Notes: generated by a model not told the origin, from the letters alone. Positions 16,827 through 25,726 are shown, counted from the first letter of the stretch. The stretch is DNA of 42,332 nt from DASUXY01 sp035301985 (GCA_035301985.1 DATGTE010000021.1:1-42332), one strand, 5' to 3'. Made by a program: numbers and translations.

Positions 16827-17630
16827 ATGCGCGTTGACATCACAAGATTGAAAGAAGAAGAAGCAAAAATGACGTATCAAGAAACAGCCGGACTAGCAAT
16901 TATTACGATTCACCGTCCACAACTCCGCAATGCCTTAACACAAAACATGTGGAAGCAATTGGCAGAAATTGCTAACAAAGTACTTGAAAATCCGAAAAAT
17001 AAGGTCGTCTTATTACGTGGGTCGGGAAGCCAATTTACAGCTGGATCTGATATTAAGGAATTCCATCGATTATCATTAGAAGAAGCAGAAGATTCATTTG
17101 TCGTCATGGAACAGACGATTTCTCTTTTTGAAAACTTACCGATTCCTACAATCGGTGTAATTAATGGACCAGCAATGGGAGCTGGACTTGAGTTGGCTCT
17201 CGCTTGTGATTTACGAATTGGTTCAGAAAAAGCTAAATTAGGTATTCCGGTTGGAAAATTAGGAATCACCATCAATAACCAATTTGCTCAACGTCTTGTC
17301 AGTTTGATTGGACCGAGTTTAACAAAAGATCTTGTATATACAGGACGGATTTTACGAGCAGAAGAAGCCCATCAATTAGGGATGTTAAATTACGTAGTAG
17401 AGGAGAGAAAACTCGACCGCTATGCGATTCGCATGGGAAAACTTGTCGCCTCTCAATCTCCTGCATCTTTATTAGCTGTAAAAAAATCGGTTAGCGAATG
17501 TGTCAATAGTGCTCCTGTTCTTTGGAAAGGTTCGACTCCATTTGTGGATGCGAATGATTTTCCAGAAGGAGTAGCAGCGTTCGTTGAAAAGAGAAAACCG
17601 AATTTCAAACGGCGCGTGAACAACACATAA
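16827..17630 (+). CDS. Enoyl-CoA hydratase/isomerase (crotonase) family protein
   Basis: A 267-residue crotonase-fold acyl-CoA enzyme. The oxyanion-hole segments are TAGSDIKEF (residues 71-79) and NGPAMGAGLELALACDLR (113-130). Glu122, in the position of rat hydratase Glu144, is present. The second catalytic glutamate (rat Glu164, in F-G-x-P-E) is missing: the segment reads LGIPVGKLG. It may therefore catalyse isomerisation, hydrolysis or decarboxylation rather than hydration. AAAGGGAG precedes ATG 16827. There are no neighbouring beta-oxidation genes, so the substrate is unknown. Confidence 0.88.
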   Translation: MRVDITRLKEEEAKMTYQETAGLAIITIHRPQLRNALTQNMWKQLAEIANKVLENPKNKVVLLRGSGSQFTAGSDIKEFHRLSLEEAEDSFVVMEQTISLFENLPIPTIGVINGPAMGAGLELALACDLRIGSEKAKLGIPVGKLGITINNQFAQRLVSLIGPSLTKDLVYTGRILRAEEAHQLGMLNYVVEERKLDRYAIRMGKLVASQSPASLLAVKKSVSECVNSAPVLWKGSTPFVDANDFPEGVAAFVEKRKPNFKRRVNNT

Positions 17631-17783
17631 ATATAGTGAGTCGTTTATTTCCTGTTCCTTGGGCGGAGAGGATGTTATGAATGATCCGTTTAGCTCCGTC
17701 ATATGAAGTGAAATGTGTACAAAAAAGTGGACGTTTGTTCGCATCAGTCGAAAGCTGTGTTGTCCATCACGTTTTAAAATGGG

Positions 17784-17813
17784 GAAGTCTCAAGCGTTTA
17801 AGTTGGAGACTTC
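17784..17813 (-). terminator. Hairpin downstream of the P-loop/Asp23-like gene
   Basis: Perfect stem GAAGTCTC / GAGACTTC with a 14-base loop, followed on the minus strand by CCCCATTTT. A second perfect stem, TCAAAATGT / ACATTTTGA (17814-17845), overlaps the gene's stop codon. Either could terminate transcription; neither has a strong T-run. Confidence 0.5.
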
Positions 17814-17836
17814 TTCAAAATGTCAAAAACGGTTTT

Positions 17837-18631
17837 CTACATTTTGACGGTCACGTCGACGCAATCGAGCTCGATACTCAAATAATTATGGAAATGCTCG
17901 ATCACTTGTTGTTGTAATTGTTTAATCGTCGATATAATCTTTATTTCTGTTGGCCACTTCAGGCTAACTTCCACTTTGACAGCTGGTAAACCTTCTAATT
18001 GTAGTTGAATTGAATGACACGTTTTGATGTTTTCAATTGACATACAAGCATGTTTGATGATTTTTTTATATACTTTATCAGAAATATAGATCGAACCACG
18101 GTGAAAATCGGGGTGGACAATCGTCGTCTCGCCGATTTTTCGTTTTTTGGATGTGAAAATTTCCTTTCCTTTTTGGATCAGTTTTTTAAAAAAGTTTTGT
18201 GATACTTGTTGATGCGGAATAGGAATGACATGCTTTCCTTCTAATTGACGAACATATTGAGCGATTTTTATTTCCCCTGATGAACGAATATCTTCGATGT
18301 GATAGTAATGGTCAATTTCACCAAGATTTAGTCGTTCGGCAATCAATCGGACCATTTTTTTCGATGTTCCAATGATGAGAATACGTTGAACCGAAAATTG
18401 TTCAATCGCTTCTTGAACTTCTTTTGCGTGTTGTTCGTTCAAAAATGTCGCACATTTGACGGCGGTAATCGTATTTTTTTCAAATTTAGCCGATGTGCCT
18501 GCTACTTTTTTCCCGTTGACGATGAGCAATCCATCATCAATAATTGCGGGAATCTTTTTTTCATAAGCAAATGCTAGAGCAGAAGTACTTTTCCCCGTAC
18601 CGCTTGGCCCGCTGAGTGCGAAAACTTCCAT
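17837..18631 (-). CDS. P-loop NTPase fused to an Asp23/Gls24-like domain
   Basis: A 264-residue two-part protein. Residues 1-130: an ATP-binding domain with Walker A GPSGTGKS at 8-15 and AIIDDGLLIVNGKKVAGTS (29-47), reminiscent of the HPr-kinase-like P-loop fold. Residues 160-172 are a basic linker (TSKKRKIGETT). Residues 178-264 resemble the Asp23/Gls24 alkaline-shock domain: RGSIYISDKVYKKIIKHA, then a strand pair around LPAVKVEVSLKWP and the end VIEHFHNYLSIELDCVDVTV. Asp23-domain proteins bind the cell envelope in related species, so this could be an envelope-linked kinase or NTPase (inference). ATG 18631 follows GGGGGGAAAT. Confidence 0.75.
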   Translation of the reverse strand: MEVFALSGPSGTGKSTSALAFAYEKKIPAIIDDGLLIVNGKKVAGTSAKFEKNTITAVKCATFLNEQHAKEVQEAIEQFSVQRILIIGTSKKMVRLIAERLNLGEIDHYYHIEDIRSSGEIKIAQYVRQLEGKHVIPIPHQQVSQNFFKKLIQKGKEIFTSKKRKIGETTIVHPDFHRGSIYISDKVYKKIIKHACMSIENIKTCHSIQLQLEGLPAVKVEVSLKWPTEIKIISTIKQLQQQVIEHFHNYLSIELDCVDVTVKM

Positions 18632-18800
18632 GATGATTTCCCCCCATTATCGAATCACAAATCATGACGTTTTATGACTTGCATATAAGTTTACCATATG
18701 TGAACTTTACAGGTAATAGTAAACGATTAAATGAAATGAAGGGGATTGAGTGAGGACAGATTGATTTTTCTAAAATGTTTCAAATGATGATGTAACAACT

Positions 18801-18823
18801 AAACCTCCAATAAGGAGGTTTTT
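18801..18823. terminator. Hairpin terminator downstream of the NRDE gene
   Basis: Perfect stem AAACCTCC / GGAGGTTT with loop AATAA. The T-run (five T) is on the plus-strand side, but the gene ending nearby (18878) is on the minus strand, so its direction is unclear. Confidence 0.6.
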
Positions 18824-18877
18824 CATGGGACGATACACAGAGGATCGCGTAACTGTAAGGTGAACTATTTTCAGCCA

Positions 18878-19651
18878 TCATCCCATCATGGTAAGTTGAA
18901 AACGATAGCGCTTTTCATCAATAAGGGACCCTTGATTATACGTTCGCTCAACAAATGTCATATCATTATGTTGGTCGATGAATAAGACGGTCGAGCTTCG
19001 CGTACCATAATCAGATGTTTGAATAAATAGGGGAGAGAGTTTGCGTTCGAGCTCAATACCAACGCCTGTATTGGGTAAGTTCTGATCGGGTGCCTCTGTT
19101 CGATCTGTGAGCATTTCAAACAGTGGCTCCGGTTGAATGATAGATTGTTGTGATACGTAGTTATTCAATCGTTTTCTTCCTTTAACGACTTTTGGCCAAG
19201 GTGTGTTTAAAAAATGATTGCTTAATCCATACGTTCCGGGAGTTATTTTTGTAATCTCATTTCCGATATTATTGTAGTAATACAATTCTTCGGGGTTCCC
19301 GACGATCAAATTAAAACCAACATAGTCATCCTTGGACTCTTGTAAGTGTTTTAAAAAGTTTTGAGGAGAAGTGTTACTCGTTAAAAATTGTTTAACAATT
19401 TTTCCACGTGATTTCTTTCCATCTTCTACTTGGTTTGGGTCGCGAAAATTTGTTAATGCTGCAAAGCGTCCTTTTTTTGTTATACCGAGCCACGTACCTC
19501 TTTTTAATAAATCCCGACCTGCCAGTATATTTGGATGGTCTTCCCACAATTGTGCAGGTGCAGTGGGACGTTCATAAAATTCATCCCGATTTGCTGCAAC
19601 AATGAGTTTATAATTCGGATGTGTTTGAAATTGAAAGTTGATCAGACACAT
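18878..19651 (-). CDS. NRDE family protein (TANGO2-like)
   Basis: A 257-residue protein of the NRDE/TANGO2 family. The namesake motif is at residues 21-24 (VAANRDEFYERP). It begins MCLINF, with a conserved Cys2 that would be N-terminal after Met removal, as in Ntn-hydrolase-like proteins. Other family blocks: ILAGRDLLKRGTWLGI, FAALTNFRDP and the C-terminal DYGTRSSTVLFID. The biochemical role is not established; eukaryotic TANGO2 is linked to heme and lipid metabolism. AAAGGGGG precedes ATG. Confidence 0.9.
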   Translation of the reverse strand: MCLINFQFQTHPNYKLIVAANRDEFYERPTAPAQLWEDHPNILAGRDLLKRGTWLGITKKGRFAALTNFRDPNQVEDGKKSRGKIVKQFLTSNTSPQNFLKHLQESKDDYVGFNLIVGNPEELYYYNNIGNEITKITPGTYGLSNHFLNTPWPKVVKGRKRLNNYVSQQSIIQPEPLFEMLTDRTEAPDQNLPNTGVGIELERKLSPLFIQTSDYGTRSSTVLFIDQHNDMTFVERTYNQGSLIDEKRYRFQLTMMG

Positions 19652-19952
19652 GTGAATCCCCCTTTGTTTCTATTGTTGATATGGTTACAAAGATTTGGCT
19701 GTGACGTAAAGGGTACATACACAGCATTTTAAATGATGTTTACTCCTCAGCGATATGGATGGCTCTTAACCGAAATCGCTTTGAGGGGAGTGTGCGATGA
19801 TTAAGTGTTCATAGGGGCGTTCTTCAAGACTGGAAGCAGAGCACCGCAAGCATTGCTGTTTCATACATGAATCTTCGTAAATATGATACTATGAAGAAGA
19901 ATATTAATAAAGATAATTGTTTTATTAAAAAACATGGAAGGAAGATTAACAG
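19652..19952. other. Divergent intergenic region
   Basis: 301 bases between the divergent NRDE and HAD genes, rich in A/T near 19890-19930 where AATAAA / TTTATT can form a weak hairpin. No gene or riboswitch recognised. Confidence 0.4.
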
Positions 19953-20732
19953 TTGTTACAAGCAATTATATTTGATCTGGATGATACGTTACTTTGGGAT
20001 GCGAAAAGTGTCAATGAGGCTTTTAAAGTTGCATGTGAAGAGGCAAAAGAAAAGTATGATCTCGATGCGCATGCATTAGAAAACAGTGTGAAAGAACACG
20101 CTCAATCTTTGTACGAATCCTATGAGACATATGATTTTACAAAAAATATCGGCATTGGTACATTTGAAGCGTTGTGGGGAGATTTCCAAGATGAAGGCGA
20201 GTCATTCCGTAAGTTAAGAGAAATAGCTCCTACATATCGTAAAGACGCTTGGAGAAAGGGATTAGAAGAATTTGGTGTTGAAGATGAGGCGTTTGCAAAG
20301 GAATTGGCGGAAGCGTTTCGAGTTGCACGCAAGAAACACGTATATTTATACGAAGAAACGCTTGATGTTCTTGACGAGTTGAAAAATGATTATAAGCTAC
20401 TCCTGTTGACAAACGGTTCCCCTGATTTACAACGTACAAAACTAAAACTATCACCTGAACTTGTCCCATATTTTGAACATATTGTCATTTCAGGTGATTT
20501 TGGAAGTGGGAAACCAGATCCCGCTATTTTTAAACATGCATTACATTTATTAGATGTTGAAGCTGATGAAGCCCTTATGGTTGGGGATAACTTATTGACA
20601 GATATTCTCGGTGCTTCGCGAACCGGAATCGACTCTGTATGGATTAATCACGATGACAAAAGACCAGAAGAGGTAACACCAACGTATGAAATCAAACGTT
20701 TGCGTGAACTTTTGTCAATTGTAAAAAAATAA
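19953..20732 (+). CDS. HAD-superfamily phosphatase (YsaA-like), possible phosphoserine phosphatase
   Basis: A 259-residue haloacid-dehalogenase-fold hydrolase. The TTG start at 19953 is preceded by GGAAGGAAG. Motif I is DLDDTLLWD (nucleophile Asp8 and acid Asp10), motif II LLLTNGS, motif III the lysine of GSGKPDPAIF, and motif IV MVGDNLLTD. The helical cap lies between motifs I and II (C1 type). It resembles B. subtilis YsaA. It converges on serA and a class V aminotransferase. Bacillaceae often lack a classical serB, so a phosphoserine phosphatase role is plausible, but substrate specificity cannot be read from sequence. Confidence 0.85.
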   Translation: MLQAIIFDLDDTLLWDAKSVNEAFKVACEEAKEKYDLDAHALENSVKEHAQSLYESYETYDFTKNIGIGTFEALWGDFQDEGESFRKLREIAPTYRKDAWRKGLEEFGVEDEAFAKELAEAFRVARKKHVYLYEETLDVLDELKNDYKLLLLTNGSPDLQRTKLKLSPELVPYFEHIVISGDFGSGKPDPAIFKHALHLLDVEADEALMVGDNLLTDILGASRTGIDSVWINHDDKRPEEVTPTYEIKRLRELLSIVKK

Positions 20733-20767
20733 CACATTGACCATCAAAACTGATAATGATAAATAGG

Positions 20768-20801
20768 AGCTCACTCGATGATGGAAAAGGAGTGAGCTTT
20801 T
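20768..20801 (+). terminator. Rho-independent terminator after the HAD gene
   Basis: Stem AGCTCACTC / GAGTGAGCT with a 13-base loop, then TTTTA. Confidence 0.85.
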
Positions 20802-20811
20802 ATAATTAAGA

Positions 20812-20846
20812 AAACACACAGCTATTGAGCAAAAGGCTGTGTGTTT
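20812..20846 (-). terminator. Rho-independent terminator after serA
   Basis: Stem AAACACACAGC / GCTGTGTGTTT, with TTTT then CTTAATTATAAAA following on the minus strand. It lies 20 bases beyond the serA stop. Confidence 0.85.
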
Positions 20847-20866
20847 ATGGACGAAGAACATGACGG

Positions 20867-22450
20867 TTATAAATCGACGGCAGTCACTTCGTAAATTTCT
20901 TCCATCCCTTCTAATCTTTCCAATGCTTTTTGATCGACGTGTTTATCAACTTTTAAGAGCATAATGGCTTTGCCACCGGCATCGAGACGGTCGACTTGCA
21001 TTGTCGCGATATTCACATCGTGTTCGGCTAAAAGGATACCCATTCGACCGATAACACCCGGTTGGTCATGGTGATGGATGGCAACGATGTGCCCGTCTGG
21101 TGTGACATCGACACGATAATCATCGACTTTAACGATTCTTGCGCCTAAACCATTGAGTAAAGTACCTGATACCTTTCGCTTTTCGGAAGGTGTTTCGATT
21201 TCTACCGTTAGTAAGTTTGTGAATCCTTTTGTCGAACTCGTTTTATTTTCGTGTACGGTAATTCCTTTTTTCTCTGCTAAATAAAGGGCATTGACATCAT
21301 TGACGTGATCGCCAAGGTGGCGTTTCAAAATACCTTTCACCGCATTACGTGTTAACGGTGCGACTTCCATTTCTGATAAATCGCCTGAGTAATAAATATT
21401 TATTTTTTGCAATGCTTCATCGGTTAAGTGGATGAGAAACTGACCTAATTTTTCAGCTAAATTGAAATAGGGTTCAATTTTGTTCATCAACTCTTTAGAC
21501 AGTGATGGAAGGTTGACAGGATTGCTCACTGTATCTCCATTTAATAAGCTGACGACATCATGACTGACATCAATTGCGACGTTTTCTTGTGCTTCAATCG
21601 TGCTTGCCCCGAGGTGAGGGGTAACAACGACTTGTGGTAATTCTAAAAGTTTATGATTTTCAATTGGTTCTTCTTCAAATACGTCGAGGGCAGCTCCTGC
21701 AATTTGTTCCGATGCGATGGCGTCGTAAAGCGCATCTTCATCAATAATACCCCCGCGTGCACAGTTAATAATTTGTGCGTTTGGCTTCATGCGCTCAAAA
21801 GCTTCGGCGTCAATCAAATGTTTTGTTTCTTTTAAGAGTGGCGTATGAACCGTTACGAAATCGGCTGCTTTTAAAACTTCTTCTAGCGTACCGTGGCCAA
21901 TCCCTAACTTTTCCGCCTTTTCTTTTGTCAAAAATGGATCGTAAGCAATGACATTCATTCGTTGCCCTTTAGCTCGGTAAGCGACTTCAGTTCCAATTCG
22001 TCCGAGGCCGACAATGCCGAGTGTTTTTCCTTTTAACTCTACACCGACGTATTTGCTTCGTTCCCATTTATTATTTTTTAAAGCATAATGCGCTTGGGGA
22101 ATCTTTCGGGAAAGTGACATAATCATTGCCATCGTATGCTCTGCTGCTGAGTTCGTATTGGCGTTTGGCGCATTAACGACGATAATTCCTTGTTCGGTTG
22201 CTGCATCTAAGTCGATGTTATCGACACCTACCCCAGCGCGACCGATAATTTTTAATCGGGATGCTTTTTCAATCACTTGTCGTGTCACATTCGTTTGACT
22301 TCTGACTAATAAAGCATCAAAATCCGCAATTTGCTCTTCTAATTGTTCGGGACTCATTTCCGTGTCGATGACAACTTCGATATTGTCTGCATCACGTAGA
22401 GGTTGAATCCCTTCTTCATTCAATGGATCGGTAATTAAAACTTTGAACAT
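20867..22450 (-). CDS. serA: D-3-phosphoglycerate dehydrogenase
   Basis: First enzyme of serine synthesis, oxidising 3-phosphoglycerate to 3-phosphohydroxypyruvate with NAD+. The start is ATG 22450, with AGGAGG 8 bases upstream; the frame stays open further upstream into the preceding gene but without a site. 527 residues, the long form. The nucleotide-binding GLGRIG, catalytic NCARGGIID and HLGAST segments are present. After them come the intervening (ASB) domain and a C-terminal ACT domain (HHHDQPGVIGRMGILLAEHD), the usual serine-feedback site. It begins 19 bases after the class V aminotransferase gene and shares its promoter. Confidence 0.95.
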   Translation of the reverse strand: MFKVLITDPLNEEGIQPLRDADNIEVVIDTEMSPEQLEEQIADFDALLVRSQTNVTRQVIEKASRLKIIGRAGVGVDNIDLDAATEQGIIVVNAPNANTNSAAEHTMAMIMSLSRKIPQAHYALKNNKWERSKYVGVELKGKTLGIVGLGRIGTEVAYRAKGQRMNVIAYDPFLTKEKAEKLGIGHGTLEEVLKAADFVTVHTPLLKETKHLIDAEAFERMKPNAQIINCARGGIIDEDALYDAIASEQIAGAALDVFEEEPIENHKLLELPQVVVTPHLGASTIEAQENVAIDVSHDVVSLLNGDTVSNPVNLPSLSKELMNKIEPYFNLAEKLGQFLIHLTDEALQKINIYYSGDLSEMEVAPLTRNAVKGILKRHLGDHVNDVNALYLAEKKGITVHENKTSSTKGFTNLLTVEIETPSEKRKVSGTLLNGLGARIVKVDDYRVDVTPDGHIVAIHHHDQPGVIGRMGILLAEHDVNIATMQVDRLDAGGKAIMLLKVDKHVDQKALERLEGMEEIYEVTAVDL

Positions 22451-22469
22451 GATGTTGCATCCTCCTGTG

Positions 22470-23624
22470 TTATTCGGTTTGAGATAAGTATACTTCCTGA
22501 GCGGCTCGTGTACCTTGACCAAGTTCAATTGATTTACCAATTTTTTGTAAGCCTATTTCAATGAGACTAATGTACTGTAAGACATCCGCAGGAAAACAAA
22601 ATCCTAAATGACCGACGCGGAAAATCTTTCCTTTTAATTGTTTTTGGCCACCCGCTAAGACGAGTTCAAAATCATCTTTTAACACTTTTCGTAATTCATC
22701 CGCTTCAAAATCATTCGGTTGAATAGATGTTACTGTAGGTGAGGCTGATTCATCCGTTGTCAAAAGCGGAATATCAAGTGCTTTAAACGCTGCTCGTGTC
22801 ATTTTCATCATCAATTGATGTCGTTCATAGACATTTTCGAGTCCTTCTTCCACAAATAATTGCAGTACTTGATCTAGTCCAAATAATAATGATAATGCTG
22901 GTGTAAATGGTGTTGAGTTGTCAACAATTTTTGATTGATATTTGTTTAAATCGAGATAAAATCTCGGATGTTTATTTTCTTTAATCGTTTTCCAAGCACG
23001 TTCACTTGCTGCAACAAACGTCAGTCCAGGTGGGAGCATGAATGCTTTTTGCGATCCAGTGACTAACACATCAATGCCCCATTCATCCATCTTCGTTTCA
23101 ACAGCACCTACACAAGATACACCGTCAACAACAAAGAGAGCTTCGGATGTTTCATGAACGGCTTTTGCAAGTTGTGGAATCGGGTTTAAAATACCGGTAG
23201 AAGTTTCACAATATGTGCTATAAACAGCTCGAATGTTTGGATTTTCTTCCATATACTGTTTCACTTGTTCAGGTGAAGCGGCTTTACCCCATTCAATATC
23301 CATACGGTGAACTTTTGTTCCGTACGTATCACAAATTTGTGCGAAACGGTCGCCAAAAGATCCGGTAACGATGACTAATACTTCATCACCTGGTTCAACG
23401 AGATTGACGACGGCGGTTTCTAATCCTGCGGTTCCACTGCCGGCAATAATGGCGACATCTTGCTTCGTTCCAAACACCTTCTTCAAGTTCGGTTGGATGC
23501 GTTCGAGTAATTGTTCCGTTTCCTCATTACGATGTCCTACCATCGGTTGACTCATCGCCCGTTGTACACTCGGTGGAATCGGGCTTGGTCCCGGAATTCG
23601 TAATAGTTGTTGTTCTGTTAACAT
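22470..23624 (-). CDS. Class V aminotransferase (alanine-glyoxylate/serine-pyruvate type), probable phosphoserine aminotransferase role
   Basis: A 384-residue PLP enzyme of the alanine-glyoxylate/serine-glyoxylate aminotransferase group. It opens with LRIPGPSPIPPSV, has the cofactor aspartate in FVVDGVSCVGA and the PLP lysine in VTGSQKAFMLPPG. Classical SerC is a different subfamily. Its position immediately upstream of serA, 19 bases apart in one operon, suggests it transaminates 3-phosphohydroxypyruvate, or links glyoxylate/alanine to serine. AAGGAGAAA precedes ATG 23624. A TATAAT at 23739-23744 (minus strand) is the likely promoter. Confidence 0.88.
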   Translation of the reverse strand: MLTEQQLLRIPGPSPIPPSVQRAMSQPMVGHRNEETEQLLERIQPNLKKVFGTKQDVAIIAGSGTAGLETAVVNLVEPGDEVLVIVTGSFGDRFAQICDTYGTKVHRMDIEWGKAASPEQVKQYMEENPNIRAVYSTYCETSTGILNPIPQLAKAVHETSEALFVVDGVSCVGAVETKMDEWGIDVLVTGSQKAFMLPPGLTFVAASERAWKTIKENKHPRFYLDLNKYQSKIVDNSTPFTPALSLLFGLDQVLQLFVEEGLENVYERHQLMMKMTRAAFKALDIPLLTTDESASPTVTSIQPNDFEADELRKVLKDDFELVLAGGQKQLKGKIFRVGHLGFCFPADVLQYISLIEIGLQKIGKSIELGQGTRAAQEVYLSQTE

Positions 23625-23738
23625 GATTGTTTTCTCCTTCCTCGCGGTTTGTAGCTATGTGTTGTTCTTTAATCATTGTAATCTTATATTAAGAAAAATA
23701 ATCCCTCTGTTGTGATTGTTAGGGACTTCACAAATTAA

Positions 23739-23767
23739 ATTATACGCCATTTATGTTCCACTGTGTA
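23739..23767 (-). promoter_or_regulatory. Probable promoter of the aminotransferase-serA operon
   Basis: On the minus strand TATAAT (23744-23739) is preceded, 17 bases upstream, by TACACA as a weak -35. Between it and the gene a TCCCT / AGGGA hairpin followed by TTATTTTTC could act as an attenuator; no T-box or other known leader motif is visible. Confidence 0.5.
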
Positions 23768-23826
23768 GTGTAAATCATACTAAATGACTTCGTTGATTGA
23801 TTTTGTCTTGAGGCGTTTTATGTTTC

Positions 23827-25053
23827 TCAACTATACCAAGAGCGGATGGTTTCATCGGTTGGTAATAAATAGGCCAACATTCCTAAAAGTGGAAGTAGTG
23901 AGACACCAATCATCGTCGGAGTAAGTCCGAATTGGTCGATGAATGTCCCAAGTGCCACTGAACCGATGGCTCCCATGCCAAAAGCTAAACCAACAATTAA
24001 ACCAGACATTGTTCCAATTCTTCCTGGGACGAGTTCTTGGGCATAGACAACCGATACTGAAAAACTAGCCATCAAAAGAAATCCGATGAGCGCGAGTAAC
24101 CCAATTGCTCCGATTTCCCCTACATATGGTAATGCTAGGGCAAGAGGCGCAGGAATGATGAATGATAAAAGGATTACTGTCCGTTTTCCAAATCGGTCGG
24201 CTAATGGTCCACCGAAAAATGTTCCTGCCGCTCCCATGAGTAAAAAGATGAAAATATAAATTTGTGCTTGAGCAATGGACAAGTGATACGTGTCCATAAC
24301 ATAAAAGGCATAAAAGTTAGAAATCGCACTAATATACCAAGAGCGGGCAAATACGAGAAATACAAGTATAATGATCGCCCATTTAATTGCTGTTGACATC
24401 CGGCTGTCCCGTTGACTGTTACCTAGTCCTTGCTTTTGACGAACCATTCCGTGTAATTGCGTTTGATACCATTTGGCAATGTATAATAGGAAACATACAG
24501 CGAGTCCAGCGATAACAGTAAACCAAATCGCACCGAATTGGCCGAGTGGAACTAAAATTAACGCTGTAATCAAGGGTGCTAAAGCTTGTCCGGTATTGCC
24601 GCCGACTTGGAAAATAGATTGTGACAAGCCACGTCGTGGACCTGCGGCAAGAAAAGCAACTCGCGATCCTTCAGGATGAAATATAGCTGATCCGAAGCCA
24701 ATAAATAATACGCTAATAAGAATAGTCGGAAAGTTAGGTGCAAAAGCTAGCCCGAGCATTCCGAACATACTGCTTGTTAAACCTAATGGTAGCGCATATG
24801 GCATGGGACGCTTATCTGTATACATCCCGACAACTGGCTGCATCACAGAAGAAACCATGTTGAGTGTGAATGCAATGAGTCCAAGTTGCGTGAAAGATAG
24901 TCCTAGAGACTTTTCCAAAATCGGAAACATTGCTGGAATAACGGCTTGTAGGGAGTCATTTAATAAATGACAGATGCCAATGATCAATAAGATGGAATAC
25001 ACAGGTTGTCCATCTTGGTTCATACCTATGTTCTTTTGTAACGTTTTTTCCAT
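23827..25053 (-). CDS. MFS transporter, fosmidomycin-resistance (Fsr) family
   Basis: A 408-residue major facilitator with 12 predicted helices. The N-terminal helix carries the family-typical GICHLLNDSLQAVIPAMFP. The motif-A-like loop between helices 2 and 3 is GMYTDKRPM, and the equivalent loop in the second half is GPLADRFGKRT. IGFGSAIFHPEGSRVA is diagnostic of the Fsr group. Known members export fosmidomycin or other small molecules; the natural substrate is unknown. AAAGGGGG lies 7 bases before ATG 25053. Monocistronic. Confidence 0.88.
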   Translation of the reverse strand: MEKTLQKNIGMNQDGQPVYSILLIIGICHLLNDSLQAVIPAMFPILEKSLGLSFTQLGLIAFTLNMVSSVMQPVVGMYTDKRPMPYALPLGLTSSMFGMLGLAFAPNFPTILISVLFIGFGSAIFHPEGSRVAFLAAGPRRGLSQSIFQVGGNTGQALAPLITALILVPLGQFGAIWFTVIAGLAVCFLLYIAKWYQTQLHGMVRQKQGLGNSQRDSRMSTAIKWAIIILVFLVFARSWYISAISNFYAFYVMDTYHLSIAQAQIYIFIFLLMGAAGTFFGGPLADRFGKRTVILLSFIIPAPLALALPYVGEIGAIGLLALIGFLLMASFSVSVVYAQELVPGRIGTMSGLIVGLAFGMGAIGSVALGTFIDQFGLTPTMIGVSLLPLLGMLAYLLPTDETIRSWYS

Positions 25054-25220
25054 TGCGACCCCCTTTCGTTACAGATTGAAATGACTTCATATACAGTCAT
25101 GCTGTATGCATATTTATTCATTTCGATATCAAATACAAAACGTATTATGATAGCATTATAGCTTATTGAATCAGTTTTCGAAAGGGATGAGGTGAAATTT
25201 GTTTGATTATACTAAATGAT

Positions 25221-25254
25221 AACGGTTGCTTGTAAGTTATACAACAAGCAACCG
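25221..25254 (-). terminator. Hairpin at the end of the YjcZ-like gene cluster
   Basis: Perfect 12-base stem ACGGTTGCTTGT / ACAAGCAACCGT, 16 bases beyond the last mini-gene. The minus-strand tail is TATCATTT, so the T-run is weak. Confidence 0.65.
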
Positions 25255-25269
25255 TTGTGTCTACATGAT

Positions 25270-25428
25270 TTAAAACCAAGCTGCACCGACAATAATGAGC
25301 AAGATAAATAGGACAACAATCAAGGCAAATCCGCCTCCATAGCCTCCCGTTGGTGCGCCGTATCCATAACCATATCCGTGACCACATCCACATCTACCGT
25401 GGCTATAACCACAACCACCAAAACCCAT
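25270..25428 (-). CDS. YjcZ-family small sporulation protein, 52 residues
   Basis: Mini-gene read directly from the minus strand. Residues 1-33 are Gly/Tyr/His/Cys-rich (four Cys, three His; starts MGFGGCGYSHGRCGCGHG). Residues 34-50 are the family's C-terminal hydrophobic helix, FALIVVLFILLIIVG. GGAGG lies 7 bases before ATG 25428. It is the last of four related genes in this cluster and the partner of the 35-residue gene upstream. YjcZ-type proteins are sporulation-associated in Bacillus; the molecular role is unknown. Confidence 0.9.
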   Translation of the reverse strand: MGFGGCGYSHGRCGCGHGYGYGYGAPTGGYGGGFALIVVLFILLIIVGAAWF

Positions 25429-25465
25429 ACTTATTCCTCCTTTTTATTTATATTGAGTTTATTTG

Positions 25466-25573
25466 TTAACACCAGCCAACATAAGCAGTTCCTACAATAA
25501 TCAACAAAATAAATAACACGACAATTAAAGCGAAGCCGTTGCCGTATCCTCCGTAAGCACCAGAGTCACTCAT
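25466..25573 (-). CDS. YjcZ-family small sporulation protein, 35 residues
   Basis: Short version: MSDSGAYGGYGNG followed by the hydrophobic helix FALIVVLFILLIIVG and the tail TAYVGWC. The start is ATG 25573 with GGAGGTG 8-14 bases upstream; the frame is open to 25657 but without a site. Its helix is nearly identical to those of the three other cluster members. Confidence 0.9.
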   Translation of the reverse strand: MSDSGAYGGYGNGFALIVVLFILLIIVGTAYVGWC

Positions 25574-25726
25574 ACTAAGAACACCTCCATACGTGCATTT
25601 GTTATTACTATATGATAAGCAGGTGAATGGTGATAGGGACACTATCCCACCTTTCATGTTTTGGGCATAATCGGTGAGCAGTGGCGAATGGTTGATTCTT
25701 AGAAATATAAATCAGTACGTATAATA

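Noticed and set aside
16910..17275. 121-codon minus-strand frame opposite the crotonase gene
   Set aside because: Antisense shadow of a well-supported coding sequence.
25163..25393. 76-codon minus-strand frame over the last YjcZ gene
   Set aside because: Wrong frame; the true product is the 52-residue YjcZ protein at 25270-25428.
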